10,833 bases of DNA, taken from Methanobacteriota archaeon (GTDB lineage Archaea > Thermoplasmatota > Thermoplasmata > RBG-16-68-12). Below are positions 6,221-10,833 of the stretch, in pieces. The stretch lies in the NCBI GenBank assembly GCA_005879065.1, contig VBLU01000069.1, forward strand, positions 1 through 10,833, written 5' to 3'. The position numbers and the translations under genes are program-made. The notes beneath the pieces are model-generated. The model did no database searches, was not told where the DNA came from, and was given only the letters and a program-made list of their open reading frames with translations. Position 1 is the stretch's first letter; each line of letters starts with the position of its first letter.

Positions 6221-6229
6221 GTTTACCGG
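6212..6229. promoter_or_regulatory. Perfect 18-bp palindrome, possible operator or terminator stem
   Basis: CCGGTAAAGGTTTACCGG consists of eight-base arms around a GG centre, perfect on both sides. It starts seven bases after the stop of the 78-aa gene and lies 24-41 bases before the start of the 71-aa gene, both on the minus strand. It could be an operator covering a promoter of the second gene or a short hairpin between the two. The choice cannot be made from sequence alone. Confidence 0.6.
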
Positions 6230-6236
6230 CGGAGAA

Positions 6237-6473
6237 TCACTTGGGTTTGGCTAGCATGGCCTTCCGCCACTCCTTCGGAGCCGCGGCGATTGAGATAGCA
6301 ATTACGATCACGACGATACTCGGCGCGCAAATGAGGAAGACGGTCGCCATCGACAGGCTCGGTCTGACCACTACAATCCACCCCACGGACCCAGCAATCG
6401 CCCCGACCATCAAGGAGACGACGTAGTTGCGGACCTGTTTTCGATTCGGTGGAATCCTCGGCCTGAACCGCAT
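6237..6473 (-). CDS. Small two-helix membrane protein, 78 aa
   Basis: Starting at ATG 6473, the protein has a basic N-terminus (MRFRPRIPPNRKQVR), two membrane helices at about 15-36 and 41-64 and a basic tail (KEWRKAMLAKPK). It has the same size class and topology as the neighbouring 71-aa protein, though sequence similarity by eye is low. GAGGT at 6480-6484 (read on the minus strand) lies six bases before the start. A longer open frame continues upstream into the psmB region on the opposite strand but is not credible as protein. A TATA-like ATTTAAGT on the minus strand at 6534-6541 would give a leader of about 38 bases. Function unknown. Confidence 0.6.
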   Translation of the reverse strand: MRFRPRIPPNRKQVRNYVVSLMVGAIAGSVGWIVVVRPSLSMATVFLICAPSIVVIVIAISIAAAPKEWRKAMLAKPK

Positions 6474-6505
6474 GCCGAAACCTCTATCCCTCCATGTTGG
6501 CAAAG
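6471..6505 (-). repeat. Duplicated leader/RBS, copy 2
   Basis: Partner of 6186-6220 (28 of 35 identical, ungapped). It spans the start codon and ribosome-binding site of the 78-aa gene. The copy lacks the perfect palindrome found beside copy 1. Confidence 0.75.
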
Positions 6506-6531
6506 CCCTTCTGAAAACGGTTCCTGCCGAT

Positions 6532-6557
6532 GGACTTAAATCGTCATTTTTAAATAG
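6532..6557. promoter_or_regulatory. Back-to-back TATA boxes between the 78-aa gene and psmB
   Basis: TTTTTAAATAG (6547-6557, plus strand) is centred about 63 bases before the psmB ATG. ATTTAAGT (6541-6534, minus strand) is centred about 64 bases before the 78-aa gene ATG. Both predict leaders of about 38 bases, and both genes have a Shine-Dalgarno sequence, unlike the probable leaderless genes elsewhere in the window. Confidence 0.5.
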
Positions 6558-6614
6558 TGCCGGCCGTATGCTTCGGCTGTCGTTTTTGACACCCTTTTGA
6601 ACGGGAGTGTACGA

Positions 6615-7256
6615 ATGGTAGCGGTTTCCAAGGAAGTCGAGACCGGCACGACGACGCTGGGGCTCGTTTGCAAGGACGGCGTGGTGCTCGCGGCGGATCG
6701 CCGAGCGACCGCCGGGACCTTGATCGCCCACAAGCGGACGAAGAAAGTCTATCGACTCGACGACAACCTCGGCCTGACGACGGCCGGCCTCGTCGGAGAT
6801 TTGCAGGTCCTCGCCCGCTACATCACCGCGGAGGTCGAGCTGTACAAGCTGAAGCGCGGCATCTCGATGCCCGTCGAGGCGTGCGCGACCCTCACCGCGA
6901 ACATCCTGAGTGGAAGCCGGTTCTACCCCTATTGGGTCCAGCTCGTGATCGGCGGCTGGGACCGCTTGGGAGGCCACGTCTACTCCCTCGACGCAGCGGG
7001 TGGATCCCTCCCTGACAAATTCGTGTCCAGCGGTTCCGGGAGTCCCTACGTATACGGGGTCCTGGAAGACCACTGGAAGGACGACATGACGCTCGAAGAG
7101 GGGGCGAACCTCGCGATCCGCGCGGTGACCGCCGCCATGAAGCGCGACGCGGTCTCGGGCGAAGGGATCGACGTGGCCCTCATTTCGAAAGACGGCTTCA
7201 AGATGTTCGACGACAAAGAAGTCGAGAAGCGCAAAGCGAGTATGAAACTGGCCTGA
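6615..7256 (+). CDS. psmB: Archaeal 20S proteasome beta subunit
   Basis: A 213-residue proteolytic subunit of the cytoplasmic 20S proteasome, an N-terminal threonine hydrolase. An 11-residue propeptide (MVAVSKEVETG) precedes TTTLG, so self-cleavage after Gly11 would expose Thr12 as Thr1. The expected active-site partners are present: Asp28 (mature 17) in LAADRRAT and Lys44 (mature 33) in RTKKVY, followed by GLVGD, SSGSGSPYVYGVLE with Ser141, and the RDAVSGEGIDV motif with Asp178 and Ser181. Length is normal. The ATG at 6615 has GGGAGTG five bases upstream; an upstream in-frame extension of six codons is less likely. The termination nuclease gene follows by 33 bases, an order also known from other euryarchaea such as Methanothermobacter. 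The alpha subunit is not in the window. Confidence 0.97.
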   Translation: MVAVSKEVETGTTTLGLVCKDGVVLAADRRATAGTLIAHKRTKKVYRLDDNLGLTTAGLVGDLQVLARYITAEVELYKLKRGISMPVEACATLTANILSGSRFYPYWVQLVIGGWDRLGGHVYSLDAAGGSLPDKFVSSGSGSPYVYGVLEDHWKDDMTLEEGANLAIRAVTAAMKRDAVSGEGIDVALISKDGFKMFDDKEVEKRKASMKLA

Positions 7257-7289
7257 GTCCCACGCGACTTCGGGCCAAAGTGATGTCCG

Positions 7290-9197
7290 ATGACCATCGA
7301 GGACATTCTGAACGACGCGCGAAGCGTCGTGAAGAAAGTGGTCCCTGACCACGTGGAAATCACGCAGGTCGACTTCGAAGGCCCCACGATCGTGATCTAC
7401 ACGAAGAACATGGAGGTCTTCGCGGAGTCGAACGACCTCGTGCGACAGATCGCCCAGCAGCTGCGGCGCCGCATCGTCGTCCGGCCCGATCCTTCCCTAC
7501 TGGCCTCCCAGGACGACGCGGAGAAGGTGATCCGTGAGGTGATCCCCGCGGAGGCGCAGATCACCGGAATCTACTTCGAGACGGAGACCGGCGAGGTCAC
7601 GATTGAGGCCCTGTCCCCCGGGATGGTGATCGGCCGTCACGGGTCGGTACTGAACGAGATCAAGAAGAAGATCGGGTGGGCCCCCAAAGTCGTGAGAACC
7701 CCGCCCATTCCGTCGAAGACCGTCGAGGAGATCCGCCAGTACCTTCGGACGATCAATGACGAACGTCAGGCATTCCTGAAGCAGGTCGGCCGACGGCTCG
7801 CGCGGGAGGTCCCGCAAGGCGAGAACTATGTTCGGATCACGGCCCTCGGCGGATTCCGGCAGGTCGGCCGCTCCGCGGCCCTCCTGAGCACCCGGGAGTC
7901 GAAGGTCCTGATCGACTGCGGCGTCCTGATCTCGGAGGACAACGGCTCGCCGTACCTGAACGCGCCCGAGGTCCTGCCACTCAGCTCGCTCGATGCGGTC
8001 GTCATCACGCACGCCCACCTGGACCATTCCGGGCTCGTCCCCGCCCTGTACAAGTACGGATACGAAGGGCCGATCTACACGACGCCTCCGACCCGGGATC
8101 TCATGTCCCTCCTGCAGCTCGACTTCATCAAGGTCGCGATGGGCGAGGCCCGCAAGTCCGCGTACGACTCGAGCAACATCCGGAAGGCCGTGGCGAACAC
8201 GATCCCGCTGAAGTACGGGGAGACGACGGACATCGCGCCCGACGTGCGCCTCACGTTCCAGAACGCAGGGCACATCCTCGGCTCCGCGGTCGCCCACTTC
8301 CACATCGGCGACGGCCTGTACAACGTCGCGATGTCGGGGGACATCAAGTTCGAGAAGACCTGGCTCTTCAACCCGGCGGTGAACAAATTCCCGCGCCTGG
8401 AGACCCTCGTCCTCGAGTCGACGTACGGCGGCTATCATGACGTGCAACCGTCCCGCCACGAGGCCGCCCAGCAGCTGAAGGAAGTCCTCCGGCGCGTCCT
8501 GACTCGAGGCGGGAAGGTCCTGGTCCCCGTGTTCGCCGTCGGCCGTTCCCAGGAGGTCATGCTCGTCCTCGAGGATGCGATGCGGAACCGTCAGATTCCC
8601 GAGGTCCCGATCTACCTGGACGGCATGATCTGGGAGGCGACCGCGATCCATACCGCGTATCCGGAGTACCTGAACAGCCAGCTCCGGACCCAGATCTTCC
8701 AGACTGGGGAGAACCCGTTCCTCAGCCCCATGTTCAAGCGGGTCGAGACGGCGGACATGCGCGCGAACATCGTCGACGACGTGGAGCCGTGCATCGTGCT
8801 CGCGACGTCGGGCATGATGTCCGGTGGTCCTGTCCTGGAGTACTTCAAGGGCTGGGCGGACAACCCGCTCCACGCCCTCCTGTTCGTCGGCTTCCAGTCC
8901 GAAGGGTCCCTCGGCCGACGGATCCAGCGGGAGGCCCGGGAGATCACGCTCACGGATCGCGGGCAGCCCCTCACGTTGCCGATCAAATTGGACATCGAGA
9001 CGATCGACGGATTCTCCGGCCACTCGGACCGACTTCAATTGTTGAACTACGTCGGGACCATGGAGCCGCGACCGGAGCGGGTGATCGTGAACCACGGCGA
9101 GGAGTACAAGTGCTCCGATCTCGCGTCCGGCCTCTACAAGAAATTCGGGCTCGAGACCCGAGCACCGATGAATCTCGAGACGATCCGCCTGAAATAG
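7290..9197 (+). CDS. fttA: aCPSF1/FttA, KH-domain beta-CASP metallo-beta-lactamase ribonuclease and transcription terminator
   Basis: A 635-residue protein of normal family length. Archaeal aCPSF1/FttA cleaves nascent RNA and terminates transcription together with elongation factors. The N-terminus holds two KH-type RNA-binding domains (about 1-70 and 71-145), the second with GMVIGRHGSV and its GxxG loop at 115-118. The metallo-beta-lactamase core carries THAHLDHSG (His241, His243, Asp245, His246), NAGHILGSA (His328) and MSGDIKF (Asp351). The beta-CASP part shows motif A in LESTYG (Glu376), motif B in FSGHSD (His578) and motif C in VNHGEE (His602). The C-terminus APMNLETIRLK is the conserved family end involved in dimerisation. 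All expected zinc ligands are present, so it should be active. The ATG at 7290 is preceded by GTGAT five bases upstream, a weak ribosome-binding site. It probably shares a transcript with psmB. Confidence 0.97.
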   Translation: MTIEDILNDARSVVKKVVPDHVEITQVDFEGPTIVIYTKNMEVFAESNDLVRQIAQQLRRRIVVRPDPSLLASQDDAEKVIREVIPAEAQITGIYFETETGEVTIEALSPGMVIGRHGSVLNEIKKKIGWAPKVVRTPPIPSKTVEEIRQYLRTINDERQAFLKQVGRRLAREVPQGENYVRITALGGFRQVGRSAALLSTRESKVLIDCGVLISEDNGSPYLNAPEVLPLSSLDAVVITHAHLDHSGLVPALYKYGYEGPIYTTPPTRDLMSLLQLDFIKVAMGEARKSAYDSSNIRKAVANTIPLKYGETTDIAPDVRLTFQNAGHILGSAVAHFHIGDGLYNVAMSGDIKFEKTWLFNPAVNKFPRLETLVLESTYGGYHDVQPSRHEAAQQLKEVLRRVLTRGGKVLVPVFAVGRSQEVMLVLEDAMRNRQIPEVPIYLDGMIWEATAIHTAYPEYLNSQLRTQIFQTGENPFLSPMFKRVETADMRANIVDDVEPCIVLATSGMMSGGPVLEYFKGWADNPLHALLFVGFQSEGSLGRRIQREAREITLTDRGQPLTLPIKLDIETIDGFSGHSDRLQLLNYVGTMEPRPERVIVNHGEEYKCSDLASGLYKKFGLETRAPMNLETIRLK

Positions 9198-9232
9198 GCC
9201 GAGTCGGAATCAACCTGCCAAAGAGGCGGGCC

Positions 9233-9526
9233 CTAGTCGACCATCCAGTCCATCCACGCCTGGAGGGCATCCCTCGCGGCGTCCAGGTCGACGACCCGCT
9301 CCTCGCCGTCGTCGCTGATGCTGAACCGCTCGAGGATGATGCGCTCGCCTTCCTGGCGGAAATGGAGGCGGAGGCAGGGAACTTGGAAGGGACCCTCGTG
9401 CTCCAGGGACCATGGCTCGAACGCGACGTCCAAATGCTTCCCGTCCGCCTCCACGTTGTATCCGAGGGTCTTCCCGAGGCCGGACAGGAAGGTAATCGCT
9501 GGCGCGGAGATATCCGCTTCGGGCAT
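9233..9526 (-). CDS. Unknown small acidic protein, 97 aa
   Basis: Convergent with fttA (35 bases between stops) and starting at ATG 9526. There are no membrane helices. The sequence suggests an alpha/beta fold: a helix at about 9-21, strands near 30-36, 47-57 (PFQVPCLRLHF) and 61-71 (RIILERFSI), and an acidic C-terminal helix from 80 to 95 (LDAARDALQAWMDWM). Asp and Glu are abundant. I do not recognise the family. Coding is supported by the regular strand pattern and GC-rich third positions, while the overlapping plus-strand frame reads as low-complexity shadow. No clear TATA box was found upstream. Confidence 0.65.
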   Translation of the reverse strand: MPEADISAPAITFLSGLGKTLGYNVEADGKHLDVAFEPWSLEHEGPFQVPCLRLHFRQEGERIILERFSISDDGEERVVDLDAARDALQAWMDWMVD

Positions 9527-9590
9527 TCAGACCATGGAGGGCCGGGAGCCCCTTGAACCCTAGGAACAGGAACCCGTCGGTTGTGCGCGG

Positions 9591-9605
9591 GACAAACCTT
9601 TTGTG
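9591..9605 (+). promoter_or_regulatory. Candidate TATA box deciding the start of the OB-fold gene
   Basis: GACAAACCTTTTGTG is AT-rich and centred about 27 bases before the GTG at 9626. That is the leaderless distance and favours this GTG over a frame opening at 9581, which would begin upstream of the promoter. Confidence 0.5.
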
Positions 9606-9625
9606 CGCTCCCGCGTTCGGCGGCC

Positions 9626-10090
9626 GTGCGCTCGCCCTTCTATGAAAAGGTGAAGGATCTCATGGAGGCGGACGCGTTCGAGCGGGAGGTCGAGGCCGTG
9701 ATCCAAGAATGGGGCGCGCTGCTCGACCGCGATGCCGCGGCGATGATCGTCGTCGAGCGCCACGGACGGAGCGTAGCGTCGTTCGCGCGGATCGCCGACC
9801 TCGAGGAAGGCATGGAAGCGAACCTGCGGGCGTCGGTCACCGGGATCACGCCGGTCCGGTCCTTCACGCGCCAGGACGGGACCCCCGGTCGGGTCGTGAA
9901 CCTCGAGCTGCGGGATGACAGCGGCTTCTGCCGCTTCGTCCTCTGGGACGAGGACGTCGGCCTGATCGAGCGGGGAAAGGTGGTCGTCGGGTCGACCGTC
10001 CGAGCCCTCGATTGCTACGTGAAGAGGACGAACTTCGGGCTCGACGTGGGCCGAGGTAAATTCGGGACGCTCGTCGTGGAGGGCGTCTAG
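9626..10090 (+). CDS. Single-OB-fold RPA/SSB-like nucleic-acid-binding protein
   Basis: A 154-residue soluble protein starting at GTG 9626; the ATG at 9662 is an alternative. The N-terminal 50 residues (VKDLMEADAFEREVEAVIQE and LLDRDAAAMIVVERHGRS) match the helical segment that precedes the OB fold in archaeal RPA proteins. Residues 56-150 form the OB fold: ADLEEGMEANLRASVTGITP, VRSFTRQDGTPGRVVNLELR, DDSGFCRFVLWDED, then KVVVGSTVRALDCYVKRTN and FGLDVGRGKFGTLV. The LW after the Arg-Phe strand and the R-F-DG turn are typical of RPA1-type DNA-binding OB folds. There is no C-terminal zinc finger and only one OB fold, as in short RPA proteins of Thermoplasmatales. It likely binds single-stranded DNA in replication or repair, perhaps as an oligomer. 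The next gene begins at the very next base after the stop. Confidence 0.85.
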   Translation: MRSPFYEKVKDLMEADAFEREVEAVIQEWGALLDRDAAAMIVVERHGRSVASFARIADLEEGMEANLRASVTGITPVRSFTRQDGTPGRVVNLELRDDSGFCRFVLWDEDVGLIERGKVVVGSTVRALDCYVKRTNFGLDVGRGKFGTLVVEGV

Positions 10091-10627
10091 GTGGAATCGT
10101 CGGCCACGGAATGGGCGTACGCCAACAACGCCCGAATCGCCGTGGTCTTCTTGGGATTCGCCATCGTCCTGATTGGAATCGGACTTCTGGTCGTGGTCGC
10201 GTTCGGGCCGGACGGCGGCCTCGCCGCCGGTGCCTTACTCGCGCTCGCCATCTTCCTTCTCGTTTTCTCTGTCCTCGTCTTCGTGCCCCGGCTCGTCCAG
10301 CGCGGGGCGGTCAGTTTCAGCGTCTACTCACGTCGTTCCATCGACGAGGCGGAGCACGCCGTGCGAGCGGTGATCGAAGCATCGGGGCGTACGGCGCGGG
10401 TGGAGCGACCGCGATCCCGGGCGCGGTCACCACCGCGCATCGTGATTGCCGAGGAAATCCCGGCGCGCTTCCGGCTCGAGGTGACGCGGCACGCCGCGAC
10501 AACCTCCGATTCGGGCGAGTGGACTGAGATCATCGAGTCCCTTCCGAATCGGCAGCTGGAAGAGGCCCAGGCCCTTCGCGTGAAGATCGCCGAGCGCCTT
10601 TCCGCGGTCACATCGCGGGAGGAATGA
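10091..10627 (+). CDS. Unknown two-helix membrane protein with cytoplasmic domain, 178 aa
   Basis: The gene starts at GTG 10091, the base after the stop of the OB-fold gene, with GGAGG eight bases before it (10078-10082), so translation is probably coupled. Membrane helices lie at about residues 16-38 and 44-66. The remaining 110 residues are probably cytoplasmic: a strand and helix SFSVYSRRSIDEAEHAVRAV (75-94), an Arg-rich linker (100-112), strands at 116-133 and a C-terminal charged helix (152-173). I do not recognise the family. Linkage to a DNA-binding protein is intriguing but may be no more than shared transcription. It ends seven bases before the convergent thermosome gene. Confidence 0.78.
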   Translation: MESSATEWAYANNARIAVVFLGFAIVLIGIGLLVVVAFGPDGGLAAGALLALAIFLLVFSVLVFVPRLVQRGAVSFSVYSRRSIDEAEHAVRAVIEASGRTARVERPRSRARSPPRIVIAEEIPARFRLEVTRHAATTSDSGEWTEIIESLPNRQLEEAQALRVKIAERLSAVTSREE

Positions 10628-10634
10628 GGGGACT

Positions 10635-10833
10635 TTACATCCCCATGCCGGGCGGCATTCCGCCCATCCCGCCCATGCCACCCATGCCGCCGCCGTGCCC
10701 GTGTTCGCCGCCACCGGGCGGCGGGGGAGGCGACTTCTTGGAGGCGATCACGTCGTCGATCCGGAGGATCATGCCGGCCACCTCGGCCGCGGAATCGATC
10801 TCCTGAATCTTCACGCGGAGCGGCTCGATCACG
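10635..10833 (-). CDS. ths: Thermosome subunit (group II chaperonin), C-terminal fragment
   Basis: Only the last 65 residues are in the window; the gene continues to the right. Family knowledge: thermosome subunits form double-ring, ATP-driven folding chambers in the archaeal cytoplasm. Seen: VKIQEIDSAAEVAGMILRID followed by DVIASKK, the conserved end of the equatorial domain, then a Pro/Gly/His linker and a Gly-Gly-Met repeat tail (GGMGGMGGMGGMPPGMGM). The tail projects into the folding chamber in this family. The stop is TAA at plus-strand 10635-10637. Which paralogous subunit this is cannot be told from the fragment. Confidence 0.95.
   Translation of the reverse strand, partial: VIEPLRVKIQEIDSAAEVAGMILRIDDVIASKKSPPPPPGGGEHGHGGGMGGMGGMGGMPPGMGM

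Noticed and set aside
6031..6426. Plus-strand frame of 131 codons across the two small membrane genes
   Set aside because: It starts inside one gene and crosses the conserved leader; the minus-strand frames give coherent membrane helices and have ribosome-binding sites.
7497..9095. Minus-strand frame of 532 codons antisense to fttA
   Set aside because: The plus strand encodes a complete FttA with all zinc ligands; the antisense product has no domains and is explained by codon bias.
10650..10720. Tandem CCCATGCC-type repeat
   Set aside because: It is the coding sequence of the Gly-Gly-Met tail of the thermosome, not a non-coding repeat or CRISPR.

Overview
The window reads as a piece of chromosome from a high-GC euryarchaeon, most likely an uncultured member of the Thermoplasmatota. 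The evidence is a proteasome beta subunit followed directly by the archaeal KH/metallo-beta-lactamase/beta-CASP termination nuclease (aCPSF1/FttA), a group II chaperonin (thermosome) with a Gly-Gly-Met tail, an archaeal-type L-threonine 3-dehydrogenase, a single-OB RPA-like protein, and archaeal BRE/TATA elements with probable leaderless starts. Genes are tightly packed and there is no sign of a phage, insertion sequence, CRISPR array, rRNA or tRNA. The phylum assignment is inference from gene content and style.

Layout. (1) 1-2914, minus strand: a MenA/UbiA-type membrane prenyltransferase, then an ATP-NAD kinase-family protein, then the N-terminal half of L-threonine 3-dehydrogenase running off the left edge. 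The latter two each have their own TATA-like box, so this is a same-strand series rather than a clear operon. (2) 2915-3650: an AT-rich divergent promoter region, then a winged-helix regulator paired with a three-helix membrane protein. (3) 3702-5396, plus strand: an aldo/keto reductase with an abnormal active site, a closely coupled unknown protein, and a 44-residue single-span membrane protein with a good promoter of its own. (4) 5510-6473: a second small winged-helix protein, about 200 bases with only one hairpin, then two minus-strand genes for two-helix membrane proteins that share a duplicated 35-bp leader/RBS and flank a perfect 18-bp palindrome. (5) 6615-9197, plus strand: psmB and fttA, a housekeeping pair joining protein turnover with RNA 3'-end formation/transcription termination. 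(6) 9233-10833: a small unknown minus-strand gene, a single-OB RPA-like protein abutted by a two-helix membrane protein, and the C-terminus of a thermosome subunit on the minus strand.

The core genes are conventional. The points worth a second look are the altered catalytic Tyr of the aldo/keto reductase, the Cys-to-Asp change in the structural zinc site of threonine dehydrogenase, the regulator/membrane-protein pair, the duplicated leader with palindrome, the recurrent AAATAC promoter box, and several unrecognised small proteins. No clearly new defence or metabolic system is visible.
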